Positions 15,975 through 24,601 of a stretch of 64,000 nt of DNA are shown piece after piece. The stretch is from CAYHVK01 sp964360255 (GTDB lineage Bacteria > Bdellovibrionota > Bdellovibrionia > Bdellovibrionales > UBA1609). The notes under the pieces are model-generated. The model was not told the DNA's origin and ran no database searches. It worked only from the letters and a program-made list of their open reading frames with translations. The position numbers and the translations under genes are program-made. The DNA lies in assembly GCA_964360255.1 (NCBI GenBank), contig CAYHVK010000014.1, positions 1 to 64,000 of the forward strand, written 5' to 3'. Position 1 is the first letter of the stretch. Every line of letters begins with the position of its first letter.

Positions 15975-16805
15975 ATGGCAGCCCCAAATACAAACGGTGT
16001 CCCAGGCAAACGCCGTCTTCGCGATCGCCTTCACGTCAATATTTACATTCTTCCGAATTTACTCACGACCATAAATATGTTCTTCGGCTTCTATGCGATC
16101 ATTCACTCTATTCAAGGTGATTACCTGATGGCGTCATATGCTATCGTGGCTGCGGCCGTTTTTGATTTGCTCGATGGCCGCGTGGCTCGCTGGACAAAAT
16201 CGACTTCGGAATTCGGCGCTGAATACGATTCACTTTGTGACTTAGTCAGCTTCGGTTTAGCACCGGGAGTTTTGTTATTCCTTTGGTCACTTCAACCTTT
16301 TGGTCGTATTGGCTGGCTGGCGAGTTTCTTCTATGTAGCTTGCGGAGCTTTACGTCTCGCGCGCTTTAACGTTCAGAAAAAAGTTCTGAGCAAAGGTTAT
16401 TTTCAAGGCTTACCGATTCCGATGGCCGCTGGTATTGTGGCCAGCGCGGTTTTAGCCTTTACAGACCTTGAGTATGAACCCTCACACTCAATGCTTCTTC
16501 TCTCAATCACTTTCTTACTCGGCTTCGTAATGGTTTCGAGCTTTCCGTACCGCAGCTTTAAAGATATCGATCTTCGCCAAAGAATGCCGTTTCACTATTT
16601 AGTTCTTGGCGTAGCGGTTATTGCGATCATTGCCATTCGCCCCGAAGTTATGCTTTTCGTGACGTTTATGATATACGCTTTGCTCGGTGCCGTATTCGGA
16701 GTTTTACGTATTGGTAAACCTCCCCAACTCATAGATGCTGAAGCTCAGGCAGAAGAAGACCAAGCTGAAGCAGAAGAGACAGAAGACGGCTACTCAGAAC
16801 ACTAA
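15975..16805 (+). CDS. pssA: CDP-diacylglycerol--serine O-phosphatidyltransferase
   Basis: Makes phosphatidylserine from CDP-diacylglycerol and serine, the precursor of phosphatidylethanolamine. The CDP-alcohol phosphotransferase signature is complete: LDGRVARWTKSTSEFGAEYD continuing SLCD (D-G-x2-A-R-x8-G-x3-D-x3-D). About eight hydrophobic segments follow the pattern of the Gram-positive-type integral PssA. The C-terminal 30 residues are very acidic. The ATG at 15975 follows AGAGG; the frame opens upstream inside the preceding gene. Other members of the family make phosphatidylglycerol phosphate or cardiolipin, but the N-terminal ILPNLLTTINMFFGF favours PssA. Confidence 0.9.
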   Translation: MAAPNTNGVPGKRRLRDRLHVNIYILPNLLTTINMFFGFYAIIHSIQGDYLMASYAIVAAAVFDLLDGRVARWTKSTSEFGAEYDSLCDLVSFGLAPGVLLFLWSLQPFGRIGWLASFFYVACGALRLARFNVQKKVLSKGYFQGLPIPMAAGIVASAVLAFTDLEYEPSHSMLLLSITFLLGFVMVSSFPYRSFKDIDLRQRMPFHYLVLGVAVIAIIAIRPEVMLFVTFMIYALLGAVFGVLRIGKPPQLIDAEAQAEEDQAEAEETEDGYSEH

Positions 16806-16817
16806 GGAGCAAAGCCC

Positions 16818-17882
16818 ATGTCTTTAAAAATCGGCGTTGTCGGTGCCACCGGAATGGTGGGCGAAGCGTTTATGCACGTTCTTTCTCGCAAAAATAATTT
16901 CAAAGAAGAAATTTCTGAAGTTCGCCCTTTTGCCAGCGATAAAAGTATCGGTGCAAAGGTGACTTGCATTGGTAAAGAATGGTCCGTGCAAGGCTTGAAA
17001 CAAGGTTGCTTTAAAGGTCTCGATTTAGTTTTCTTCTCGAGCGGCGATGATATTTCGGCCGAATGGGCTCCACGTGCGGTAGATGAAGGTGCTTTCGCCG
17101 TTGATAACTCTGCTGCATTTCGTATGCATCCAGAACATCCGCTGATCGTACCTGAAGTGAATGGACATTTGATTCCACTTCGCTCAAAACCAGCGCTGAT
17201 TGCGAATCCCAACTGCTCGACCATTCAACTTGTTGTGGCTTTGAAAGCTATGAAAGCCTTTGGCCTTTCAAATGTTCGTGTCGCCAGTTACCAATCTGTT
17301 TCTGGAGCCGGTAAAGCCGGTCGCGATGAGCTTATTACTCAGCTGAAATCTTTTATTCAAGAACTTGAAAGCGCACCGAACAAATCTGTGACCCTTTACG
17401 ATGAGCTTTTAAATAAAGTGCCGGACAACTTACAAACTTTTTCTCACGCCATCGCGTTCAATACGATTCCGCAAATCGGCTCATTCGGCAAAGATGGTTT
17501 TAGCTCTGAAGAGACTAAAATCATGAAAGAAACTAAAAAAATTCTTGAAATGCCGAACCTAAAAGTGAGTGCTTTTACTGTTCGCGTGCCGAGCCTCAAC
17601 TCTCATAGCGAAGCGGTATGGGTGACTTTCGATAAAGAAGTTTCTCGAGCAGAATTAGTAAAAGCCCTGAGGGACGGCGAAGGCCTTAAGTTCGATGACC
17701 AATCTTCACAGTCCAATTATCCAACCTCTCGTCTCTCTTCAGGAACCGACCCCGTCTACGTCGGTCGTCTCCACCAAGATCTTGAAGATCCGAAAACATG
17801 GCTCATGTGGGTTGTGGCTGACAATATTTTAAAGGGCGCCGCCCTCAACGGCCTGCAAATAGCGCAAAAGATTTTCAATTAG
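16818..17882 (+). CDS. asd: Aspartate-semialdehyde dehydrogenase
   Basis: NADPH-dependent reduction of aspartyl phosphate, the branch point to lysine/diaminopimelate, methionine and threonine. The N-terminal VGATGMVGE loop binds the cofactor. The catalytic cysteine is in NPNCSTIQ (C133), and the conserved SYQSVSGAGKAG and the later histidine region SLNSHSEAV complete the active site. The 354-residue length is normal. An AAGGAG site lies eight bases before the ATG. It follows pssA by 12 bp and is probably co-transcribed with it. Confidence 0.96.
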   Translation: MSLKIGVVGATGMVGEAFMHVLSRKNNFKEEISEVRPFASDKSIGAKVTCIGKEWSVQGLKQGCFKGLDLVFFSSGDDISAEWAPRAVDEGAFAVDNSAAFRMHPEHPLIVPEVNGHLIPLRSKPALIANPNCSTIQLVVALKAMKAFGLSNVRVASYQSVSGAGKAGRDELITQLKSFIQELESAPNKSVTLYDELLNKVPDNLQTFSHAIAFNTIPQIGSFGKDGFSSEETKIMKETKKILEMPNLKVSAFTVRVPSLNSHSEAVWVTFDKEVSRAELVKALRDGEGLKFDDQSSQSNYPTSRLSSGTDPVYVGRLHQDLEDPKTWLMWVVADNILKGAALNGLQIAQKIFN

Positions 17883-17973
17883 TGCCATTTTGGCTGTTTA
17901 GTTTTTAGACAGTCCTAGTGTGTTTACAGGGGTATTTTTCTCTCGAGTAATATGATCTATACTCCCTATCGCA

Positions 17974-19062
17974 ATGAAAACAACATCACTCCTTCTCACC
18001 ATCGTCATCGCAACTGCGAGTGTGTCTTCCGCTGAAACTCGCTACACCGGCTGGTTCGACGGAAATGGCAAACCCATTTCGAAGGAGGTGAACACTCCAC
18101 TCAAAGGCCCTTTTATGAGGGTTACACCAGGTCACACGGTCGCAAGTTTACCCTCTCTACCCACAGCCACTCTACAAAGATTGGGTAGTTATTTAACTGG
18201 TCCCTTAGTGCAAGATGCGGCTGTCATCATGCCCGTTGCTAATGAGCGCTTTGCTAAATCTATTGAGAGTCTGCGTAAGAAAAACATCGTACAAAAAGCT
18301 AAGAATGCCGCCGCTGCTTTTGGTGTCGATCCGGCTGTTTTAATTGGCAACATTCTCGGCGAACTGACTTTCAATAATGATGTTCTTCGTATGGGCCAAG
18401 ATTGGGCCGGTAAATTACTGCCTTCAAAAATGAATTATTCCGGAGCTCAGCGCTTGAGTTCTTTTCTTAGCGCCAAGCAATTTGAAATTTGCAAACCCCA
18501 ACTCTCTGATTACTGGAGCTGGGTGTGCGTGAATCAGGTTTGGGCTGTCAGCCTAAGCAAAGCGAGAAAGCGTCCTGAGTATAATAATGTTCCAGACGAT
18601 AAAATCATTCACTTAGAACCAAATGACGAAGTTCTTCATGGCGTTTTGCGCCCTTCAACCGGTGGTTCATACGGTTTAGCACAAATGAGTTTAGTCAGAG
18701 CTTTGATGGTGTCTAAAGATGTCTCTGACAAAACAAACCTAAAACAGGTGACGCTGCAAAATATGAGCGAAGTGATGGAGATGGTTCTCGATGATGAAGC
18801 CACTCTCTACATTCTTGCAGCCTCTACCGCACGAGCCATTGATGCTTATAAACGTTTTGCGAATATCGACATTTCAAACAATGTTGGCATCCAAGTTACG
18901 CTGTTCAATTTGGGATACGAAGTTGAGAAGGCGCTCGAGCTACAAAGAATCAATTTTATTCGCCGCCAAGCTCAGCAAAAACCGCTACCGCCAAAAGAAA
19001 ACTACATGGGTTGGTTTATAACTGAAAAAGAAGCTGAGATCCGCCAGCTTTTAGCTGAATAA
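17974..19062 (+). CDS. Exported lysozyme-like protein (DUF1402-like)
   Basis: An exported protein of 362 residues (signal LLLTIVIATASVSSAE). The middle has AAAFGVDPAVLIGNILGELT (about 110-130), like the helix carrying the catalytic Glu of lysozyme-type transglycosylases. GGSYGLAQMSLVRALM follows about 100 residues later and resembles the G-x-x-Q block of the same fold. This pattern matches what I recall of DUF1402 proteins, which are probable wall-acting enzymes; I cannot verify this here. No anchor or binding domain is seen. It stands alone, with 91 bp upstream and 48 bp downstream. Confidence 0.6.
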   Translation: MKTTSLLLTIVIATASVSSAETRYTGWFDGNGKPISKEVNTPLKGPFMRVTPGHTVASLPSLPTATLQRLGSYLTGPLVQDAAVIMPVANERFAKSIESLRKKNIVQKAKNAAAAFGVDPAVLIGNILGELTFNNDVLRMGQDWAGKLLPSKMNYSGAQRLSSFLSAKQFEICKPQLSDYWSWVCVNQVWAVSLSKARKRPEYNNVPDDKIIHLEPNDEVLHGVLRPSTGGSYGLAQMSLVRALMVSKDVSDKTNLKQVTLQNMSEVMEMVLDDEATLYILAASTARAIDAYKRFANIDISNNVGIQVTLFNLGYEVEKALELQRINFIRRQAQQKPLPPKENYMGWFITEKEAEIRQLLAE

Positions 19063-19110
19063 GCCGCCCAATTCTTTGACTTCAACAGCCTTGCATGGTT
19101 CGATTTATAT

Positions 19111-20496
19111 ATGGGAACCGCCGCACAAATTCTCAAAGTTTTTCTATTCGCTGCTTCCCTATTTTTAGGAGCGGGTTTTTTCGCGACTTCAGCCCACGCC
19201 CAAAACGCCCTTCGCATTGATTCTATTTCAGGCGTTTCAAATTATACGATTGATTCAGCCACTAACGGCGCTGCGATTTACGCAGGTATCGCTGGCACCT
19301 GCTCTTCAGCTTCAACAACCGATACATGCAATAGCTGCTTAGGTGGATTGACGGCTTGTAATGCAAAAAGAGTTCACCCGAACTTGGTTTTAAATATTAC
19401 TTTTACAGTCACAGGCGAGCTCACTGGTGTCGCTCGCCTTCATTATTCATCATCAGCTAGCGCCACTGTAAGTAATGTGACTGGTGCGACAGCCTCGAGT
19501 GGAACAAATACAATCAGCAAAACGGTGAATCCTACTGTGACCATGTCTGTTTCTTGGGGCAGCCTTTGCACCAGCTTATCGACCGATGGTGGCTGCACCA
19601 CTGTTGAAAAGCAGGGCAAGCTTTACATTTGTGTTTCTGCCGATGCGACTTGTGACTCTAATGAGCGTGTTGAAATTCCAACGTATCTTTATGCACCAGA
19701 ATCAACAGATGTAGATCCTATTGACTGTAGTGGAACGGGACCCATTTCTGACAATGGCATTTGCGGCTTCACGGCTTTCCCCGGTGACGAAAAAATAACG
19801 GTGACTGATCTCGATTTGGGCGGAAGCTATCCGACGAACAATGATGTTCCAGTCACCAAAATGGTGGTTCTCTTCAGTGACGTGAATTTTGCCGATATCG
19901 ATAACACCAACTACGTTGACGGCAACGTGGCTGAACTCGATGCCGATAGCAATGGCGATATTTCACCTGATACCGTTGAGGGCCTTACAAACGACGTTAA
20001 ATATTTTTTTAGATCTGGCATGATCGATGCGGCTCAAAATCTTTACTTCATTACAAGCGACAACGAAATTACAACCAATGGAGGCGGAGGTTGTGGAGCA
20101 GAAGATGATGCCACTTGCAATTACATCGCCACGCCGTCAAAAGTTTACGGCCTGCTCACTGAAGATTTAAATTGCTTTATCACTACGGCCGCCTACGGCT
20201 CGAGCTTCGCGCCGAAAGTGATGGATTTCAGAGCCTTCAGAAATAAATTTTTAGTCCCAAGCGCATTAGGCCGTAAAATTATTTATTTCTACTATGACAT
20301 CGGCCCGAAAGCGGCGCGCTGGCTCGATCAAAATGAATGGGCTAAACCTGCAGTGCGCTTAGGGCTTCTCCCCGCCTGGTTATTTGTTGAGACAGCGCAG
20401 TTCTTAGGCCTGACAGCAGCGGCAGTTTTCTTTGTTTCGTTTTTCATTCTCCTCTTCTGCGGCGTGAAAATTATTAAGCGGAGAATGACAATTTGA
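19111..20496 (+). CDS. CFI-box C-terminal sorting-domain protein, exported
   Basis: An exported protein of 461 residues (signal ending FATSAHAQN). The body is Thr/Ser/Gly-rich with many paired cysteines (CNSCLGG, GTCSSAS) and looks like Ig or fibronectin-type sheets, including DLGGSYPTNNDVPVTKMVVL. The end carries the CFI-box: NCFITTAAYGSSFAPKVMDF near residue 355, then a helical stretch and a final membrane segment with a basic tail (KIIKRRMTI). This tripartite end is described as a predicted protein-sorting signal found in Bdellovibrio and relatives; the sorting machinery is not known to me. The next gene starts inside its stop codon (TTGA), so the pair is coupled. Confidence 0.8.
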   Translation: MGTAAQILKVFLFAASLFLGAGFFATSAHAQNALRIDSISGVSNYTIDSATNGAAIYAGIAGTCSSASTTDTCNSCLGGLTACNAKRVHPNLVLNITFTVTGELTGVARLHYSSSASATVSNVTGATASSGTNTISKTVNPTVTMSVSWGSLCTSLSTDGGCTTVEKQGKLYICVSADATCDSNERVEIPTYLYAPESTDVDPIDCSGTGPISDNGICGFTAFPGDEKITVTDLDLGGSYPTNNDVPVTKMVVLFSDVNFADIDNTNYVDGNVAELDADSNGDISPDTVEGLTNDVKYFFRSGMIDAAQNLYFITSDNEITTNGGGGCGAEDDATCNYIATPSKVYGLLTEDLNCFITTAAYGSSFAPKVMDFRAFRNKFLVPSALGRKIIYFYYDIGPKAARWLDQNEWAKPAVRLGLLPAWLFVETAQFLGLTAAAVFFVSFFILLFCGVKIIKRRMTI

Positions 20497-21536
20497 AATG
20501 CACATTCGCTTCCGTAATTTTCGGCACAGGTTTAGTTTTGTCTCTCGGTATTATTGAACTGACAGGTGAACTTGGCTTTCTGCCGAACGCTCAAGCTCAG
20601 CAAAAACCACAGCCCGCTCGCATTCAGCCACCTGACTTACTGACTGAACCAGCTGATGCTGTCGAAGCTGAAGCTCCGCCGTCAAATCAAGATGAAGAGC
20701 CCACAATGGCTCCTCCGTCAGCAGCGAAACAAGAAACCAATCTTGATCCGCTTGAACCTATCGAGTCTGATAAAGAGCCGGTACCGATCATTAAGAAAAA
20801 CACTCAAGCCATAGATCGCCGAGCTCGCCCTGAGAGTCGATACATTGAACATCCCAATGCTAAAAAAGGTTTGATCAAAATTGATAAAGAAAAAGTTTAT
20901 CATTATCGCGTGAAACCATCAGATCAAAAAGGCGCGGGCAGTTTTAAAGTTGCGGTTTATGAGCCGACCAATTTAGAAAACCCTGAAGACCCAAGTCTTC
21001 TTAATTACGATTCCATTTACGACGACAATGCCAGCCCACTTCTTCTTTATGAACACGAGTGGCAAATCTGGCAGAAGTTCGGCAAGTTTGGTTTAACAGC
21101 AACGGGCGGCTTTTTCTTCGCCGAAGGTCACGGCCAATTCGCTAACCCTGCAGCCACTGATCGTCCGAAAGAACAGTTTATGCTTTTTGTTTTTCCGGTT
21201 CATGTCGGAGGCATCCTTCGCCTGCAATTCACTGACGGACAAAGATTCGTTCCTTACGGCGGCGGCGGTATCGGCGGCATGGCTTTCGCTGAACGCCGTG
21301 ATGATGATTTAAATCCATCTATAGGCGCACGACTTGGATTCTCACCCAACGCCACTGCTTACGGTGGTATTGCTTTGCAATTAGGTTCGGGCTCTCAATC
21401 ATTTCTTGATCTCGATCGCGAGTACGGCATCAATAAAATGTGGCTGACCGCCGAATACCGCACTTACATTCATATCGGCGGCGATTATGATTTCAGTGGC
21501 GACGCCATCAACGGCGGCTTCACCGCTGAGTTCTAG
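20493..21536 (+). CDS. Predicted outer-membrane beta-barrel partner of the CFI-box protein
   Basis: Starts at a TTG overlapping the upstream stop, with a GGAGA site. Signal peptide ends PNAQAQ. Residues about 40-130 are Pro/Glu-rich and disordered. The rest (about 180-347) consists of amphipathic strands with Gly and aromatic residues (FGKFGLTATGGFFFAEGH, RFVPYGGGGIGGMAF, AYGGIALQLGSG) and the protein ends in Phe, as outer-membrane barrels do. The coupling suggests that the two products act together, perhaps as a surface protein and its barrel. No family name recognised. Confidence 0.65.
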   Translation: MKCTFASVIFGTGLVLSLGIIELTGELGFLPNAQAQQKPQPARIQPPDLLTEPADAVEAEAPPSNQDEEPTMAPPSAAKQETNLDPLEPIESDKEPVPIIKKNTQAIDRRARPESRYIEHPNAKKGLIKIDKEKVYHYRVKPSDQKGAGSFKVAVYEPTNLENPEDPSLLNYDSIYDDNASPLLLYEHEWQIWQKFGKFGLTATGGFFFAEGHGQFANPAATDRPKEQFMLFVFPVHVGGILRLQFTDGQRFVPYGGGGIGGMAFAERRDDDLNPSIGARLGFSPNATAYGGIALQLGSGSQSFLDLDREYGINKMWLTAEYRTYIHIGGDYDFSGDAINGGFTAEF

Positions 21537-21616
21537 TAAAATCCACTCGCTCATCAGAATCCCCCTAGCCAGAAGCTTGAAAGGCAGCTACAAAGCCGCT
21601 TGAGGTTCGTGGTACT

Positions 21617-22387
21617 TTGAAAAAATATAAATTCTTAATTTCTTATGATGGGACTGACTTTGAGGGCTGGCAACGCCAGCTCGAAGGCAAACCCACAGTT
21701 CAAGGAGCTATTGAGCGAGCCATTGCCCAGATCTGCAGTGAACCTATCAAGGTCATTGGCTCAGGGCGCACTGACAGCGGCGTTCATGCTGAAGGGCAAG
21801 TTTTTCACTTTAAAACCGACAAAGAACTCAATCGCAACTTTATTAAGAGCATGAACTCGATTCTCCCCCACTCAATTTCTGTATTAAATGGTTGGGAGGC
21901 TCCCGATGAGTTTCACGCTCAAATTTCTGCTATTTCTAAAACTTACCGCTATTTAATTCATAATAGCCAGGTGCCCAATGCCCTCAGACGTCGCTACACA
22001 ACATGGCAGCGTCGCGAGCTAAATATCGATAATCTCAATGCTATTTGCGAACCTCTCATCGGCACCCATGACTTTAAAAGCTTCCAAACGGCAGGCACCG
22101 GGGTGAAGACAAGCATTCGCACCATCACCGAAGCTCACTGGAAACTGATCGGCCCTGAGCTCATAGAGTTCAGAGTGACAGGCACAGGCTTTTTAAAACA
22201 AATGATACGAAATATCGTCGGAACAGCCATACATCTGCACCAAATCGGCCAGGGCCCTAAAGAAATGTCTGCTATTCTCAATGAGTTAGACCGTCAGGCC
22301 GCTAAAGCGACTGCACCTCCCACCGGGCTTTATTTACATCGAGTTGAATATCCAAGTGACCTTGACAATAAGTGCCGCGAACTTTAG
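21617..22387 (+). CDS. truA: tRNA pseudouridine synthase A
   Basis: Makes pseudouridine at positions 38-40 of tRNA anticodon arms. The catalytic aspartate is in GSGRTDSGVHAEGQV (D53). Conserved FHAQISAISKTYRYLIHN, HDFKSFQTAG and FLKQMIRNIVG follow in the family order. The length of 256 residues is normal. The start is a TTG; the nearest purine-rich site (GAGG) is eleven bases away, so initiation may be weak. It is 33 bp upstream of rplM and may be read into it. Confidence 0.95.
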   Translation: MKKYKFLISYDGTDFEGWQRQLEGKPTVQGAIERAIAQICSEPIKVIGSGRTDSGVHAEGQVFHFKTDKELNRNFIKSMNSILPHSISVLNGWEAPDEFHAQISAISKTYRYLIHNSQVPNALRRRYTTWQRRELNIDNLNAICEPLIGTHDFKSFQTAGTGVKTSIRTITEAHWKLIGPELIEFRVTGTGFLKQMIRNIVGTAIHLHQIGQGPKEMSAILNELDRQAAKATAPPTGLYLHRVEYPSDLDNKCREL

Positions 22388-22420
22388 ATTGTCGCCCTTC
22401 GACATTCGAGAGGAATACCT

Positions 22421-22870
22421 ATGAAAACATGGAATGCTAAAGATTCTGAAGTACAACGCCAGTGGTGGTTAGTTGATGCTGACGGACAAACTCTAGGCCG
22501 CTTGGCTACACGTATTGCAACAATTCTTCGCGGCAAAGATAAAGCAGTCTTTACTCCCCACGTAGATACTGGCGATTTCGTAGTTGTGATTAACAGCAAA
22601 AAAATCAAATTAACGGGTAACAAGTTGCTCGACAAAAAATACTACACGCACTCACGTTATTTCGGTTCACTAAAAACTTTCACAGCTCAACAGAAGCTTG
22701 AAAGCGATTCTGGATTCTTAATCACTGAAGCTGTGAAAGGTATGCTCCCGCAAAATAAACTTTCTAGACAACTTCTTAAGAAGCTCAAAGTTTACGAAGC
22801 TGGCGAACATCCACACGCAACACAAAAACCACAAACTTTAACTATCAAGAAAACGGCAGGTAAAAAATAA
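22421..22870 (+). CDS. rplM: Ribosomal protein L13 (uL13)
   Basis: Large-subunit ribosomal protein, 149 residues. The conserved WWLVDADGQTLGRLAT start, ILRGKDKAVFTPHVDTGDFV and AVKGMLPQNKLSRQLL are all present. The Lys-rich C-terminal extension beyond YEAGEHPHATQKP is slightly longer than in E. coli. Its stop overlaps the rpsI start by one base. The gene pair rplM-rpsI is conserved across bacteria. Confidence 0.98.
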   Translation: MKTWNAKDSEVQRQWWLVDADGQTLGRLATRIATILRGKDKAVFTPHVDTGDFVVVINSKKIKLTGNKLLDKKYYTHSRYFGSLKTFTAQQKLESDSGFLITEAVKGMLPQNKLSRQLLKKLKVYEAGEHPHATQKPQTLTIKKTAGKK

Positions 22871-23301
22871 TGGCTAAAACAACAAAAGCACCTAAAGAGC
22901 CAAAAGTTCAGGGCGTTGTTTATTACGCAACTGGCAGACGCAAAACTAGCTCGGCTCGTATTTTCTTGAAGCCAGGTAGCGGTAAGTTTGTAGTTAATGA
23001 CGTTGATCTTGCTAAGTTCGCACAAAGCGACGTTCAACGTGTTTTGGCAGCTTCACCATTTGCAACAACTGAAACAGTTGGCAAATACGATGTTGAAGCT
23101 AAAGTTGTTGGCGGTGGTTACAGCTCACAAATCGGCGCGATTCGCCACGGTGTTGCTCGTGCCCTTTCAACTGTTGATGACAGCAAACTTCGCCCAGTAT
23201 TAAAAGCTGCAGGAATGTTAACACGTGATGACCGTATGGTTGAACGTAAAAAATACGGCCGCCATAAAGCTCGTAAACGTCCTCAGTTCTCTAAACGTTA
23301 A
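22870..23301 (+). CDS. rpsI: Ribosomal protein S9 (uS9)
   Basis: Small-subunit ribosomal protein whose C-terminal tail reaches the P-site tRNA. Signature ATGRRKTSSARIFL near residue 20 and GGGYSSQIGAIRHGVARAL near 85. The tail ends KARKRPQFSKR, the universal basic end with terminal Lys-Arg. It is 143 residues long, with a Lys-rich N-terminal extension of about 15 residues. Followed by a strong terminator. Confidence 0.98.
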   Translation: MAKTTKAPKEPKVQGVVYYATGRRKTSSARIFLKPGSGKFVVNDVDLAKFAQSDVQRVLAASPFATTETVGKYDVEAKVVGGGYSSQIGAIRHGVARALSTVDDSKLRPVLKAAGMLTRDDRMVERKKYGRHKARKRPQFSKR

Positions 23302-23344
23302 TATCGAAATTCATACGGCCGAGAGATTGGCCGCCTGAAAAAAG

Positions 23345-23376
23345 AAAAAGCCAGCCGTGAAGCTGGCTTTTTTATT
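23345..23376 (+). terminator. Intrinsic terminator after rpsI
   Basis: An 11-bp stem (aaaaagccagc with gctggcttttt, loop cgtgaa) running into a T-rich tail, 43 bases after the rpsI stop. It also lies 3' of the convergent LysR gene and could serve both. Confidence 0.9.
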
Positions 23377-23400
23377 TTGGGTGTCTTCAAGTCGTCACAA

Positions 23401-24246
23401 TTAGAAACTGATCTTCTTTGCAAGTTCAATAACTTTGGCTCCTGCACGCGTGGCGAGAATTTCGCGGCGGTAAGCGAGATACATCTTATCTTCAATTGCA
23501 GGAAAGCTTGAGTTATAGACTTCGAGGTCGTCGGCTCCGCCAGCTCGGGCGATACGCTCAGGTAATGCACCCACTCCGAGACCTTCAATAGTTATAGCTC
23601 TGATCACTTCTAGGCTCGCACTATTTACTTGGGCCCAGCCATCAAACTTGCCCTTCATCTTTTTCATAATGAGTTCGGTTTGATTGATATTCACATTATA
23701 GAAAAGACGTTGCGGAGGATTCTTCAACCCCTTCTTTTTCCAGAAAGTGAATTGATCATTACAGATTTTATATAGAATCAAATCCGGGTGATGATATGGG
23801 TTAATAACAAAAGCAAAATCCACTTCGTAGGCGATGAGCTTCTCGGTGATCTTGGCTGATGAATTGTGCACAAGCTCAAACTCAAGTTTGGGAGCGTGCT
23901 GCTCGACGCCTTTTAAAAAAGGCGGAAACGCATAACCAGCTACGGCCGGATGCGCTCCACAACGAAAGCGGCCCTGCACTTCGTCTTTGTGCTTAAGAAT
24001 ATCATTGTTCAAAGTCTGCCAGTCTTCGAGTAAGCGCTTGGTAGAGCGATAGAGAATCTGTCCCTCTTCTGTCGGTAGCAAGCCTGACTTCGTTCGAATA
24101 AAAAGCTTCGTCTTCAGTTTCGCCTCAAGCTTCGCCAGCGACTGAGAAAGCGTCGGCTGTGTCACTCTCAGGCGGACTGCCGCCCGTGACATGTGCTGAG
24201 TCGTATACAATTCAATAAAGTTTTGGAGCTCTAACTCTGTAATCAT
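23401..24246 (-). CDS. LysR-family transcriptional regulator
   Basis: A 281-residue LysR-type regulator. The N-terminal winged helix-turn-helix is clear: AAVRLRVTQPTLSQSLAKLE (residues about 21-40), then LFIRTKSGLLPTEEG. The effector-binding domain follows, with weak family conservation (EFELVHNSS, YEVDFAFVINP, EGLGVGALPE). It is divergent from the small-peptide locus across a 99-bp gap, the usual arrangement when such a regulator controls its neighbour. The effector is unknown. Confidence 0.93.
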   Translation of the reverse strand: MITELELQNFIELYTTQHMSRAAVRLRVTQPTLSQSLAKLEAKLKTKLFIRTKSGLLPTEEGQILYRSTKRLLEDWQTLNNDILKHKDEVQGRFRCGAHPAVAGYAFPPFLKGVEQHAPKLEFELVHNSSAKITEKLIAYEVDFAFVINPYHHPDLILYKICNDQFTFWKKKGLKNPPQRLFYNVNINQTELIMKKMKGKFDGWAQVNSASLEVIRAITIEGLGVGALPERIARAGGADDLEVYNSSFPAIEDKMYLAYRREILATRAGAKVIELAKKISF

Positions 24247-24282
24247 AGTTTTTTACCTATCATAAATTACTAGTATAACAAT

Positions 24283-24311
24283 TTTACTAATAATACTACC
24301 CGTCTTATAAA
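24283..24311 (+). promoter_or_regulatory. Candidate sigma-70 promoter of the small-peptide locus
   Basis: tttact and tataaa boxes separated by exactly 17 bases, 34 bases before the ATG of the 29-residue ORF. It lies between the divergent LysR gene and the peptide, where the regulator would be expected to bind. Confidence 0.5.
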
Positions 24312-24345
24312 GATTTTAGTTTTAACCAATCACTTCGGGGGAAGT

Positions 24346-24435
24346 ATGAAAAACAATCTCATCACTAAGATCATCGCAAAAAAGAAAACTTGCGGAACTT
24401 TAAAAGCAAAGTGCTGCTTGGTATTCAAATACTAA
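24346..24435 (+). CDS. 29-residue cationic cysteine-containing peptide ORF
   Basis: ATG follows a strong GGGGGAAG ribosome site and the candidate promoter. The product begins MKNNLITKIIAKKK and ends CCLVFKY, with three cysteines in TCGTLKAKCC and about nine lysines. There is no signal peptide. It is too short for family assignment. It could be a leader peptide for attenuation, a RiPP-type or metal-binding peptide, or a small membrane-active peptide. A perfect hairpin starts 13 bases after its stop, and a conserved small protein gene follows. Confidence 0.5.
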   Translation: MKNNLITKIIAKKKTCGTLKAKCCLVFKY

Positions 24436-24448
24436 AGGGGCCAGGACA

Positions 24449-24488
24449 CTCCGATCGAAGTCGAGCAATTCCTCGACTTCGATCGGAG
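24449..24488. repeat. Perfect 17-bp inverted repeat with 6-base loop
   Basis: ctccgatcgaagtcgag, loop caattc, then its exact reverse complement. No T-tract follows, so it is not an ordinary terminator. It lies between the small peptide and the next gene of the same strand. Confidence 0.9.
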
Positions 24489-24509
24489 CACCTCAAGAGG
24501 TCGTCAGAG

Positions 24510-24590
24510 ATGTTATTAAAAATAATCATGCTGAATATATCTCTTAGGCAAACCCAATCAAAAACTTTAAAAATTAAACCGACTTATTAA
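24510..24590 (+). CDS. Possible 26-residue ORF
   Basis: A short ORF with a purine-rich AAGAGG site ten bases upstream, directly after the hairpin and ending 11 bases before the next gene. The product starts MLLKIIMLNIS and ends TLKIKPTY. It resembles the 29-residue peptide only in a TLK-x-K stretch near its end, which may be chance. Weak evidence. Confidence 0.2.
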   Translation: MLLKIIMLNISLRQTQSKTLKIKPTY

Positions 24591-24601
24591 AGGACACATA
24601 T

